In this document: positions 26,984-34,832 of the stretch, piece after piece
How positions within the stretch are numbered: the stretch's first letter is position 1
Layout of the letters: each line of letters opens with the position of its first letter
From: Rhizobium sp. 11515TR
GTDB taxonomy: Bacteria; Pseudomonadota; Alphaproteobacteria; Rhizobiales; Rhizobiaceae
DNA: 64,000 nt
Direction: 5' to 3'
Assembly (NCBI RefSeq): GCF_002277895.1
Contig: NZ_CP022998.1
Location: 1,531,501-1,595,500, forward strand
Made by a program: the position numbers and the translations under genes
The notes under the pieces: model-generated
Database searches by the model: none
What the model was told of the DNA's origin: nothing
The model's input: the letters and a program-made list of their open reading frames with translations, nothing else

Positions 26984-27925
26984 TCAACCTTTCATCATGC
27001 GTAGAATATGCATCCCCGCCGACTCGGCGAGACCTTCCAGATCATAGCCGCCTTCGAGCAGGCTGACGACCCGGTTCTTGGCGCTGCGGTCGGCAACCTC
27101 GAGCAGCCGCCCCGTCGCCCAGTCGAAATCCTCGCCGGTCAGGTTCAGTTGCGCCAGGGGATCGCGATGATGGGCGTCGAACCCGGCCGAGATGATGATG
27201 AGGTCGGGGCGAAAGTCGTGCAGCGCCGGCAGAACACGGGATTTGAAGGCCTCGCGGAAATGATCGCCGCCGCTATTGGGCGACAGCGGCGCATTGACGA
27301 TGGTGTTGCGCGCGCCGCGCTCCTCCTTCTTGCCGGTGCCTGGATAGAGTGGCATCTGGTGGGTGGAACAGAAGAGCACGGATGGGTCATCCCAGAAGAT
27401 ATCCTGCGTGCCATTGCCGTGGTGCACGTCCCAATCGACGATGGCGACGCGCTCGGCGCCGTGGGCCTTTTGCGCATGGCGGGCGGCGATCGCGGCATTG
27501 TTGAAGAAGCAGAAGCCCATGGCCTTGGTCTTCTCGGCATGATGACCGGGCGGCCGGGCCGCGACGAAGACATTGTCGGCCGCACCGGAGAAGACGTCGT
27601 CGACTGCCGCCATGGCGCCGCCGACGCCATGCATGATCGCCTGCAGCGTCTTCGGGCTGGCATAGGTATCCGCCTCGATCTGGCTGATCTCGCCCTCGTC
27701 GCCTCTGTCCGGCATCGAGCGCAGCACGAAATCCAGATGCTCCTCGGGATGCGCAAGCAGGATCGCATCCTCATGCGCGGGCGGCGCCTTTCGCCGGTCC
27801 AGCCTCTCGAAATTCGGATGCTCCAGCGCAATGTTCAGCGAGCGAAGCCGGTCCGGTCGCTCCGGATGGCCAGGTGGAACGATGTGTTCAAGAAAGATCG
27901 GATGTTCGTAAAGACGTGTGCTCAT
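26984..27925 (-). CDS. Histone-deacetylase-family amidohydrolase (acetylpolyamine/acetoin-utilisation type)
   Basis: Zinc hydrolase of the class II arginase/deacetylase fold; bacterial members remove acetyl groups from polyamines or other amines. In 313 residues it shows [20 protein letters not shown] (about 124-143) with the tandem His, the zinc site [26 protein letters not shown], and [15 protein letters not shown] with the third metal ligand. The start ATG at 27925 gives [26 protein letters not shown], the usual N-terminus. xseB follows almost without gap. The substrate is undetermined. Confidence 0.92.
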   Translation of the reverse strand: MSTRLYEHPIFLEHIVPPGHPERPDRLRSLNIALEHPNFERLDRRKAPPAHEDAILLAHPEEHLDFVLRSMPDRGDEGEISQIEADTYASPKTLQAIMHGVGGAMAAVDDVFSGAADNVFVAARPPGHHAEKTKAMGFCFFNNAAIAARHAQKAHGAERVAIVDWDVHHGNGTQDIFWDDPSVLFCSTHQMPLYPGTGKKEERGARNTIVNAPLSPNSGGDHFREAFKSRVLPALHDFRPDLIIISAGFDAHHRDPLAQLNLTGEDFDWATGRLLEVADRSAKNRVVSLLEGGYDLEGLAESAGMHILRMMKG

Positions 27926-27970
27926 GGGGCCAATCTATAAATGAGGTGTGACGCCTATTACAGGACATGG

Positions 27971-27990
27971 ACAATGTCACTACAATGTCA
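27971..27990. repeat. Tandem direct repeat ACAATGTCA x2
   Basis: ACAATGTCA occurs at 27971-27979 and 27982-27990, one helical turn apart, in the gap between the divergent deacetylase and thioesterase genes. It could be a regulator binding site; no regulator is assigned. Confidence 0.35.
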
Positions 27991-28044
27991 ACAATCCATC
28001 TTAACCACTTTGGAGTGGCGCCGTTTACTTATCGAGGCGCGGTG

Positions 28045-28059
28045 TTAAGCTTTCATTAA
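28045..28059 (+). promoter_or_regulatory. CtrA-type site TTAA-N7-TTAA upstream of the thioesterase
   Basis: TTAAGCTTTCATTAA keeps the exact TTAA-N7-TTAA spacing, 33 bp upstream of the next start codon. The match is by pattern only; the flanking bases are A/T-rich, so chance is possible. Confidence 0.35.
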
Positions 28060-28092
28060 GGTCAGTACGACGTCGGCCAGGGTTGTTGTGTG

Positions 28093-28494
28093 ATGGCGAG
28101 AGTAGAACGATCCGATGTCATCGAGGTAAGGGTGCCGCCGCGTGATGTCGACCGGCACGGCCAGATGTTTATCGCCTCCTACATCTCGCAGGCCGAGACC
28201 GCGCTCTCCAACTTTTGGCGCACGCGGCCGCTGGTCGACGACGAGCCCGTCTATATTGCCAAGAAGGCATCATGCTCGCTGCACCGCGCCTTGCACTATG
28301 ACGACCTTGCCCGTTACTCGATCAGCGTCAACAAGATTGGCGGCAAGTCGATCGGTTTCGTCGTGGCCGTCGAAACTGGCAACGAGCTGGCAGCGGAGGT
28401 GGAAATCCTCTGGCTCGCGGTGCGCGGCGATGAGCATGACCCGGTCCCGCTGCCGGAAGACACGCGCGACTGGCTCTACAAATATCTGGCGTGA
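28093..28494 (+). CDS. 4HBT-family acyl-CoA thioesterase
   Basis: Hot-dog-fold thioesterase of 133 residues, in the YbgC/FadM group that hydrolyses acyl-CoA. PPRDVDRHGQMFIASYISQAETA (about 14-36) contains the family's catalytic Asp and the D-x-x-G-H-like turn. The remaining beta strands follow (CSLHRALHYDDLARYSISVNKIGGKSIGF). The start is ATG 28093 or GTG 28090; the distance to GGG upstream does not decide. It stands alone, divergent from the deacetylase operon. Its substrate, and whether CtrA acts on it, are open. Confidence 0.82.
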   Translation: MARVERSDVIEVRVPPRDVDRHGQMFIASYISQAETALSNFWRTRPLVDDEPVYIAKKASCSLHRALHYDDLARYSISVNKIGGKSIGFVVAVETGNELAAEVEILWLAVRGDEHDPVPLPEDTRDWLYKYLA

Positions 28495-28552
28495 GCCAGG
28501 CTAAGCTCCCCATCGCTGCCCGCAAAACCGTCGCGCATTTTGCGCGATGTAA

Positions 28553-29110
28553 TCAGCTCCGCTGTGGCAGAAGCGGGTAGCCGACCATGACGGCGCGGCC
28601 CACCAGGGCCGCGACCACAGCCTTGATGATATCGCCCGGCACGAAGCCCAGGGACCCGATAAACGCCTTGCTGAAGCCGATATTGATGGCGAGCCAAGCA
28701 ATGCCGAACACGTAGAGCACCACCACCCCACCGATAACAGCAGCGATGAAAAAGCCGACACCCTGAACCAGGCCGCTCTGTTCCGGCTTGACCAGTCGTT
28801 CGGAGAGATAGCCGGTGATGAAGGCTGCGAAGATCCAGCCGACGAAGAAGCCGGCCGTCGGGCCTGCAAAGACGGCAAGGCCGCCGCGTCCGCCGGAAAG
28901 GACCGGCAGGCCGATCGAAACAAGCACCACCACCAGCAGCACCGCGATCGTCCCGCGCTTGGCGCCTAGGACGACGCCGGCAAGCATGACGCCGAGTGAC
29001 TGCGCCGTGATCGGAACCGGAATGATGCCGATGGGGATTGGCGGCAAGAGGCCGAGCGCCACGATGATGGCGGCAAATAGCGCCGAGAGGACGAGATCGC
29101 GGGTGTTCAT
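28553..29110 (-). CDS. bioY: Biotin transporter S component BioY
   Basis: The biotin-binding membrane subunit of the ECF transporter BioMNY. The 185-residue protein has six hydrophobic helices. Family motifs are PIPIGIIPVPITAQSLGVMLAGVVLG (read in parts) in the N-terminal third, and FAGPTAGFFVGWIFAAFITGYL in the middle, with a conserved GGRGGLAVFAGPTAG loop. The start at 29110 gives the usual MNTRDLVLSALFAA; the longer frame to 29191 adds an unrelated basic leader overlapping bioN. It is the third gene of bioMNY, 28 bp after bioN. Confidence 0.95.
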   Translation of the reverse strand: MNTRDLVLSALFAAIIVALGLLPPIPIGIIPVPITAQSLGVMLAGVVLGAKRGTIAVLLVVVLVSIGLPVLSGGRGGLAVFAGPTAGFFVGWIFAAFITGYLSERLVKPEQSGLVQGVGFFIAAVIGGVVVLYVFGIAWLAINIGFSKAFIGSLGFVPGDIIKAVVAALVGRAVMVGYPLLPQRS

Positions 29111-29138
29111 GGCGGCTCCTTCCGAAAAAGATCTATGT

Positions 29139-29741
29139 TCATTGACGCCGAATGCCGCGCGCGTCAATCGCCGCCGCAATATTGTCCGCATCGCGCAACG
29201 TCAGGATGATGAGCGGCGCGAGCGTGGTTGCCAGGCGAACCTTGATCCCGCGCGCCTGATGCGCTTCGCGGATCGCATGGTAACGATCAAGGATCTCGGG
29301 GACGAAACGAATGACGAGGCCGATCGCAAGTCCGATATCGGCGGCCTTGAGCAAGCCGATCTTTTCGAGCGGCATGGCAAGCACGGTGATTTCATCGATA
29401 AAGGCGGCCATCGAGGTCGTGGCCGTCACCGTGGCGGCGAATAGCGCCAGCGCCGTCAGTCTGAGCGCCGTGACGATCGCCGCGTGCAGCGGGCCGACCA
29501 GCGCTGCAAAAACGGCGAGCACGGCAATCGAGATCAGGATCGGTCGCAGCCGCTTCAATGCGTCTCGGATTGGTAGGCCGCTGCGGAAATAGAAGCCGGC
29601 GCCGACAAGATTTGCACAGGCAAGCAGCGCGATGGACTGAGTCAGAAAAAGCAATATGCCAAATGCGGTCAGAGCCAGCAGCTTCACGCGCGGCGAAAGC
29701 CGGTGGAGCCAAGTATCGACATCGACATGCAGCGTCTGCAT
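29139..29741 (-). CDS. bioN: Biotin transporter T component BioN (EcfT family)
   Basis: The transmembrane coupling subunit that links ATP hydrolysis by BioM to movement of BioY. 200 residues with about five hydrophobic segments. Two Ala-Arg-Gly coupling-helix motifs, the EcfT hallmark, are in AHQARGIKVR and AIDARGIRRQ near the C-terminus. The start ATG overlaps the bioM stop (TGATG), showing translational coupling. Confidence 0.95.
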   Translation of the reverse strand: MQTLHVDVDTWLHRLSPRVKLLALTAFGILLFLTQSIALLACANLVGAGFYFRSGLPIRDALKRLRPILISIAVLAVFAALVGPLHAAIVTALRLTALALFAATVTATTSMAAFIDEITVLAMPLEKIGLLKAADIGLAIGLVIRFVPEILDRYHAIREAHQARGIKVRLATTLAPLIILTLRDADNIAAAIDARGIRRQ

Positions 29742-30418
29742 CAGCCCGCCATCTCCTGGTAGCGAGTGATCGCTTCCTCTGCCGAAGCGTCGACGACGAG
29801 CCGGCCTTGATCGAACAAAAGCACCCGCTCGAAACCCTCGAGCAGGGGCAGGTCGTGGCTGATGACGATGACGCTTTCCGGCAGCCCCATCATGGTCTTC
29901 TGCACCAGCGCCCGGTTCCTAAGGTCGAGCTGGTTCGTCGGCTCGTCCAGAATGAGGATATCCGGGCCAGTCACGAGCACCGAGCAAAGGGCAGCCATCT
30001 GCAATTCGCCCCCGGAGAGCTCATGTGCCCGCCGCGCGCCGAGATGACCGACGCCGAAGCGGGAAAGAATGCCCTCGACCGCCGCATCGATCTGCGCCTT
30101 GTCATATCCGCGCGCCTTGAGGCCGAAGGCGATGTCGTCGCGCACGATGGGCAGGATGATCTGGTTTTGCGGGGACTGGAAGATATAGCCAACCTTGCCC
30201 AGAACCTTGGCGGCATCTCCGACCGTATCGAGCCCGTCGACCGTGACGCGTCCCGTCGTCGGCTTGACGAGCCCGTTGATCAGCCGCGCGAAGGTCGTCT
30301 TGCCAGAGCCATTGAGGCCGATCACCCCGATGCGGCGCTCCTGAAGCGTGAGATTCAGAGGAAACAGCGCAGTGCGCTTGCCATAAATGACGCCAGCGTT
30401 TTCGAAGCGGATGTCCAA
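29741..30418 (-). CDS. bioM: Biotin transporter ATPase BioM
   Basis: The ABC ATPase of BioMNY, 225 residues. Walker A is GLNGSGKTT (about 34-42), the Q-loop is in YIFQSPQNQII, the signature is LSGGELQM and Walker B is DILILDEPTNQLD. It is the first gene of the minus-strand bioMNY operon. A canonical BioR operator (TTATCTATAA type) is not visible in the 80 bp upstream, only TTATCAAA at about 30473-30480. Confidence 0.96.
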   Translation of the reverse strand: MDIRFENAGVIYGKRTALFPLNLTLQERRIGVIGLNGSGKTTFARLINGLVKPTTGRVTVDGLDTVGDAAKVLGKVGYIFQSPQNQIILPIVRDDIAFGLKARGYDKAQIDAAVEGILSRFGVGHLGARRAHELSGGELQMAALCSVLVTGPDILILDEPTNQLDLRNRALVQKTMMGLPESVIVISHDLPLLEGFERVLLFDQGRLVVDASAEEAITRYQEMAG

Positions 30419-30498
30419 GCGGCTTCCCTGTTCGGTAGTGTGATCGCGGAGCTATAGCGCATTGCATCGAATTATCAAATCGACGCCTCTTTGAAAGC

Positions 30499-31716
30499 AT
30501 GGGAATTTATGCCTATGATCGCGCAATGACGAATCTGCTCTCGAATCGTGACGCCCGCCGCGTGTTCCTTGCCAAGCAGGGGCTTGCCAATCCGCCGAAC
30601 CGTGCCTTGACCAAGGCGGGGCTGCTGCAGCTCATCCACGACATCGGCTTCGTGCAGGTGGATAGCATCGCCACCGTCGAGCGCGCCCATCACCAGATCC
30701 TGTTTTCGCGCAACCAGACCTATCGGCGCGAGCACCTGACGGAACTCCTGGAAAAGGACGGTGCGCTTTTCGAGAACTGGACGCATGACGCCTCCATCCT
30801 GCCGAGCGCTTTCTTCGTCTATTGGAAGCACCGCTTCCGCCGCGAGGATGAGGCAATCATCGCACGCTGGCGCAAATGGCGCGGAGAGGGGTTCGAGGCG
30901 GCTTTCGAGGAAACCTACGAGCGCGTGCTGAAGAATGGCGCGATCACCGCCCGCGAGGTCAAGGCGGAGGATCATGTCTCCGGCGGCTGGTGGAACTGGC
31001 ACCCAAACAAAACGGCGCTCGAATATTTCTGGCGCACCGGCAAGTTCGCCATCGCCGGCCGCACCAATTTTCAAAAGGTCTATGACCTCGTCGAACGCGT
31101 CCTGCCGGCCCATTTCCATGAGCCCGAAGTGGAGCACGACGAATTTGTCGACTGGGCCTGCCGCAGCGCGCTGCAGCGCCTCGGCTTTGCGACCTCAGGT
31201 GAAATCGCCGCCTTCTGGGATCTGGTCACGCCGCAGGAAGCCAAGAGCTGGGTCGAGACCCATCGTGACGAATTGACCGAAATACTGATCGAGCCAGCCG
31301 CCGGCGGCAAGCCGCGCTCGTCCTTCGCCTTCCTCGATTTCCATGAAACGCTCGACAGTCATGCCGAGGCACCGGCGCGCATTCGCGTGCTGAGCCCCTT
31401 CGATCCGACTCTGCGGGATCGCAATCGGACCGAACGTCTCTTCGGCTTCTTCTACCGCATCGAGATTTTCGTGCCCGAGCCGAAGCGCGAATACGGCTAT
31501 TACGTCTTCCCATTGCTGGAGGGCGACCGGCTGATCGGACGGATCGACATGAAGGCCGACCGCAAGGCGGGAACGCTCGATGTCAAACGCCTGTGGCTGG
31601 AACCGGGCGTCAAGGCATCCGCCGGCCGGCTGGAGAAGCTGGAAGCGGAGCTGGAACGTGTCGCCCGTTTCACTGGCGTCGAGAGGGTCGTGTTTCTCGA
31701 CGGCTGGCGTGGATAA
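30499..31716 (+). CDS. YcaQ/AlkX-like winged-helix DNA glycosylase (HTH_42 family)
   Basis: HTH_42 proteins remove bulky alkylated bases and unhook interstrand crosslinks. LIHDIGFVQVDSIATVERAHH (about 45-65) contains Q-V-D, the QxD active-site motif typical of the E. coli YcaQ branch (the Streptomyces AlkZ branch has QxQ). The rest is full length (405 aa) with repeated winged-helix segments (SALQRLGFATSGEIAAFWDLV) and a conserved RVLSPFDPTLRDRNRTERLFGF near 315-336. The start is 30499 or 30526; neither has a clear ribosome site. It is divergent from bioM. Confidence 0.85.
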   Translation: MGIYAYDRAMTNLLSNRDARRVFLAKQGLANPPNRALTKAGLLQLIHDIGFVQVDSIATVERAHHQILFSRNQTYRREHLTELLEKDGALFENWTHDASILPSAFFVYWKHRFRREDEAIIARWRKWRGEGFEAAFEETYERVLKNGAITAREVKAEDHVSGGWWNWHPNKTALEYFWRTGKFAIAGRTNFQKVYDLVERVLPAHFHEPEVEHDEFVDWACRSALQRLGFATSGEIAAFWDLVTPQEAKSWVETHRDELTEILIEPAAGGKPRSSFAFLDFHETLDSHAEAPARIRVLSPFDPTLRDRNRTERLFGFFYRIEIFVPEPKREYGYYVFPLLEGDRLIGRIDMKADRKAGTLDVKRLWLEPGVKASAGRLEKLEAELERVARFTGVERVVFLDGWRG

Positions 31717-31801
31717 CCGATGTTCCTTTTTCGGAGAATCGGCAGCGAATTGCGTTGACGCGAGAGCGAAACTGCCTCTGAGCTATCGGGACTGCGATCG
31801 C

Positions 31802-32857
31802 ATGAACACTATTCGAATCTTCGATGGACATAATGATGCGGTCCAGTTCATGCTGGACTACAAGCCTGACGGCCGCGATTTTTTGGCCCGGTCTGAGGCC
31901 GGGCATCTCGATCTTCCGCGAGCACTCGAAGGAGGCCTAGCCGGCGGATTGTTTGCGATGTACGCCGCGCCGGAGCATGAGCCGGTAGATGATCTGACGA
32001 TCACCCACAATGGCTACGAAGTTCGCTATGCCGAAGCTTTGCATCGGGACCATGCCCGCCGGCAAATCGATGGGCAGCTTGCGGCCATAAGGAAGCTGAT
32101 CGGGCGCTCGGGTGATAAAATCCGTCTAGCAACGAGCGTAAGGGAGATCAAGGCGGCTGAATATGACGGCGCATTCGCCATCGTACTCCATATGGAAGGC
32201 GCCGACGCCATCGGCCCCGATCTCGCCTATCTGGATAACCTCTATGATGCCGGCCTTCGATCCCTGGGCATTGTGTGGAGCCGTCCGAATATCTTCGGCT
32301 ATGGGGTTCCGTTCGCCTATCCGAGATCGCCCGATACGGGGCCCGGCCTGACGGATTTGGGAAAGAACCTCGTCAGAAGATGCAACGAACTCGGGATCAT
32401 GATCGATGTTTCCCATCTGAACGAGCGCGGATTTTGGGATGTCGCGGCATTGAGCACCGCTCCGCTCGTTGCCACGCACGCCTGCGCACACGCCATATGT
32501 CCATCGACCCGCAACCTCACCGATCGGCAATTGGACGCCATCCGCGATACAGGCGGCGTCGTCGGGCTGAATCTGGCCGTCAACGATATCCGCGCGGATG
32601 CCAATCTTGACGAGGATACTCCGCTCGACGTCGTTATTCGCCAGATCGACTATCTCATCGCCCGCATCGGCGCGGATGGGATCGCTCTCGGATCGGATTT
32701 CGATGGTGCCGTCATGCCTCGCGAGATCGGAGATGCAAGCGGCTTGCCGCGCCTTATGGATGCCATGCGCCAAAGCGGATTCGATGAACTAACCCTGCGA
32801 AAATTCGCCTATGACAATTGGCTCCGCGTATTTGGCGTAACGTGGGTGGGTCGATAA
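31802..32857 (+). CDS. Membrane dipeptidase family peptidase (M19)
   Basis: Zinc dipeptidase of the renal dipeptidase type that cuts dipeptides, including D-amino-acid ones. 351 residues, TIM barrel. DGHNDAV (8-14) gives His10 and Asp12 metal ligands, HMEGAD holds the bridging Glu, THACAHAICPSTRNLTDRQ holds two further His, and GSDFDGAVMP the late Asp. There is no signal peptide despite the family name, so it is cytoplasmic. The start at 31802 (MNTIRIFDGHNDA) is the family N-terminus; the frame open from 31580 overlaps the preceding gene. It ends 9 bp before a repeat element. Confidence 0.92.
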   Translation: MNTIRIFDGHNDAVQFMLDYKPDGRDFLARSEAGHLDLPRALEGGLAGGLFAMYAAPEHEPVDDLTITHNGYEVRYAEALHRDHARRQIDGQLAAIRKLIGRSGDKIRLATSVREIKAAEYDGAFAIVLHMEGADAIGPDLAYLDNLYDAGLRSLGIVWSRPNIFGYGVPFAYPRSPDTGPGLTDLGKNLVRRCNELGIMIDVSHLNERGFWDVAALSTAPLVATHACAHAICPSTRNLTDRQLDAIRDTGGVVGLNLAVNDIRADANLDEDTPLDVVIRQIDYLIARIGADGIALGSDFDGAVMPREIGDASGLPRLMDAMRQSGFDELTLRKFAYDNWLRVFGVTWVGR

Positions 32858-32865
32858 CAATTTTG

Positions 32866-33009
32866 TCACCTCCCCCTTGGGGGAAGGTCGCCGGGTAGCG
32901 GCGGGTGGGGGTGATCTTGAGTGTGGGGAAACATCACCCCACCCCGGAGCTTCGCTCCGACCCTCCCCCTCAAGGGGAGGGTGGGGATCGGCAGATTTCC
33001 GTCGTGGCT
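32866..33009 (+). repeat. Repeat copy A with a fossil of the ribB 3' end
   Basis: TCACCTCCCCCTTG begins the copy; CACCCCGGAGCTTCGCTCCGA and CTCCCCCTCAAGGGGAGGGTGG (each read in part) form its palindromic second half. The last bases, GCAGATTTCCGTCGTGGC (32991-33008), match 17 of 18 positions of the end of ribB at 33722-33739. The second copy is at 33586-33738 in the same orientation. Confidence 0.85.
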
Positions 33010-33054
33010 TAGGGCGCCGTATAGGCACAGGCGCCCATCAAAAGGGAGGATTCA

Positions 33055-33600
33055 TTGTCGTCACCAATTCTCGAGGGCAGCAATGTCAGGCTCCGCCCGC
33101 CATGTGCCGACGACGCTGATGTGCGCTTCGCTCTGGGCACGAATGCCGAGATCGTGGAGATGTATGGCGTCAACAAGGAGGACATCAAGCCCATCACTCG
33201 GGAGGGTGCGGCGCTGTGGGTTCAGGGTATTGCCGATCATCCTCACGCATGGGTTATCGAGATCAGGGGCGCCTTTGCCGGCGTGATCAGATTGGATAAC
33301 GTCAATCACCAGGACCGGCGCGCGACGATGGCAATCGGGATCTATAATCCGGCCTTACTCGGCAAAGGGTTTGGCACAGAAGCGATCACGCTTCTGCTAG
33401 GTCATGCCTTCGGCGAGATGAGACTGCATCGCATCGGAATACGCGTGCTCGCCTACAACAAGCGCGCCATCCGCGCCTATGAAAAATGCGGCTTCACCGT
33501 CGAAGGAAGGGAGCGGGAGACCGCTTACGTCAATGGCCGCTGGCACGACGACATCATGATGGGCCTGCTGGATCGCGAGTTTTCATCACCTCCCCCTTGA
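33055..33600 (+). CDS. GNAT-family N-acetyltransferase (RimJ/RimL-like)
   Basis: Acetyl-CoA-dependent acetyltransferase of 181 residues. The core motif is LGKGFGTEAITLLLGHAF (about 102-119), the acetyl-CoA pyrophosphate loop, followed by RIGIRVLAYNKRAIRAYEKCGFTVEG, typical of RimJ/RimL and related amine acetyltransferases. The start is a TTG at 33055 with an excellent GGGAGGA four bases upstream (33044-33050); no ATG is better placed. The last codons (SSPPP then stop) lie inside repeat copy B. The gene sits between two direct copies of the same repeat, which suggests it arrived or was rearranged here. The substrate is unknown. Confidence 0.87.
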   Translation: MSSPILEGSNVRLRPPCADDADVRFALGTNAEIVEMYGVNKEDIKPITREGAALWVQGIADHPHAWVIEIRGAFAGVIRLDNVNHQDRRATMAIGIYNPALLGKGFGTEAITLLLGHAFGEMRLHRIGIRVLAYNKRAIRAYEKCGFTVEGRERETAYVNGRWHDDIMMGLLDREFSSPPP

Positions 33601-33738
33601 GGGCGGAGGTCGCCGCGCAGCGGCCGGTGGGGGTGACAATTGTTTGGTTGCGGAGATCGACGCGATCACTCCACCCCGGAGCTTTGCTCCGACTCTCCCC
33701 CTCAAGGGGAGGGTGGAATCAGCAGATTTCCGTTGTGG
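33586..33738 (+). repeat. Repeat copy B, running into the ribB 3' end
   Basis: It starts in the last codons of the acetyltransferase (TCACCTCCCCCTTGAGG). It carries the same palindromic half (CACCCCGGAGCTTTGCTCC, then CTCCCCCTCAAGGGGAGGG) and passes directly into the ribB stop region. The middle third differs from copy A. Confidence 0.85.
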
Positions 33739-34822
33739 CGATTTTGATGCCAAAACCTTCGAGGCCGACATAGTGCCGTTCGCGGCTGGTGAGCAGCTTG
33801 ATCGAGCTGACACCGAGATCCTTCAGGATCTGCGCGCCGAGGCCGATTTCCAGCCATTCGCTATCTCGCGCTTGCGCCTCGGCATGGCTTTCGCGTTCGG
33901 CCTGGCGCGCCTTGCGGCCATTGTCGAAATGACCGACACCGACGGAACCTTCACGCAGATAGATAATGACGCCTCGGCCTTCCTCGGAGATCTTCTTCAT
34001 GTAGAAATCGACCGGACGGCGCTTGCCGAACAGGTCTTCGGCGACGCTTTCCGGATGCAGCCGGACCGGAATATCGATGCCGTCGCGGATGTCGCCGAAG
34101 ACGACGGCGAGATGCTGCATCGTGTCCCAGGGCAAGGAATAGGTGTGGGCGCGTGCCTTGCCGAAAGGTGTTTCGATGTCGAAGCTGGTGCCGAGCTCGA
34201 TTAGCGTTTCCTTGCGCTGGCGATAGGCGATGAGATCGGCGACGGAGACGAGCTTCAGGCCGTTTTGCTCGGCGAATTCCACCACCTGCTGGCCGCGTGT
34301 CACCGTGCCGTCATCATTGACGAGCTCGCTGATGACGCCGATCGGCGGCAGGCCGGCAAGCTTGCAGAGGTCGACGGCGGCTTCGGTATGGCCCGAACGC
34401 ATCAGCACGCCGCCTTCGCGCGCAACCAGCGGGAAGATATGGCCGGGACGGACGAAATCGGTGGGACCGACGTTCGGATTGGCGAGGTTTCGAACCGTCA
34501 GCGTCCGGTCGTCGGCGGAAATGCCTGTTGTGGTGCCGTGCTTGAAATCGACGGAAACGGTGAAGGCCGTCGTATGGGCGGAATCATTTTCCGCGACCAT
34601 GGCGTTGAGGTTCAGCCGCTTGGCCTCCTCACGCGGCATCGGCGTGCAGACGATACCGGAAGTGTGCCGGACGATGAAGGCCATCTTTTCCGGCGTGCAG
34701 TGAACGGCGGCAACGATCAGATCGCCTTCGTTCTCGCGGTCGTTATCGTCCATGACGACGACGATCTCGCCGGCTTCGAAAGCCCGGATGGCATCGACAA
34801 CACGCTTCTGATCGTAAGACAT
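33719..34822 (-). CDS. ribB: 3,4-dihydroxy-2-butanone-4-phosphate synthase with degenerate RibA-like domain (RibBX type)
   Basis: Makes 3,4-dihydroxy-2-butanone 4-phosphate from ribulose 5-phosphate for riboflavin. The N-terminal DHBP synthase is intact: DDNDRENEGDL (25-35), HGTTTGISADDR (95-106) and RSGHTEAAVDL (142-152). The C-terminal half (about 215-360) has the GTP cyclohydrolase II fold but not its zinc site: where the enzyme has HSEC and RCDCG, this reads HPES (256-259) and RRPVD (268-272), so all three zinc cysteines are gone. GTP cyclohydrolase activity should come from another gene. aroC ends 11 bp upstream, so the two are probably cotranscribed. Confidence 0.93.
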   Translation of the reverse strand: MSYDQKRVVDAIRAFEAGEIVVVMDDNDRENEGDLIVAAVHCTPEKMAFIVRHTSGIVCTPMPREEAKRLNLNAMVAENDSAHTTAFTVSVDFKHGTTTGISADDRTLTVRNLANPNVGPTDFVRPGHIFPLVAREGGVLMRSGHTEAAVDLCKLAGLPPIGVISELVNDDGTVTRGQQVVEFAEQNGLKLVSVADLIAYRQRKETLIELGTSFDIETPFGKARAHTYSLPWDTMQHLAVVFGDIRDGIDIPVRLHPESVAEDLFGKRRPVDFYMKKISEEGRGVIIYLREGSVGVGHFDNGRKARQAERESHAEAQARDSEWLEIGLGAQILKDLGVSSIKLLTSRERHYVGLEGFGIKIATTEIC

Positions 34823-34832
34823 CTCGAAGTCC

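Noticed and set aside
27971..27990. CRISPR-like repeat
   Set aside because: Only two 9-bp units without spacers; no cas gene in the window.
30425..30498. BioR operator upstream of bioM
   Set aside because: Only TTATCAAA is present; the palindromic TTATCTATAA type is not complete.
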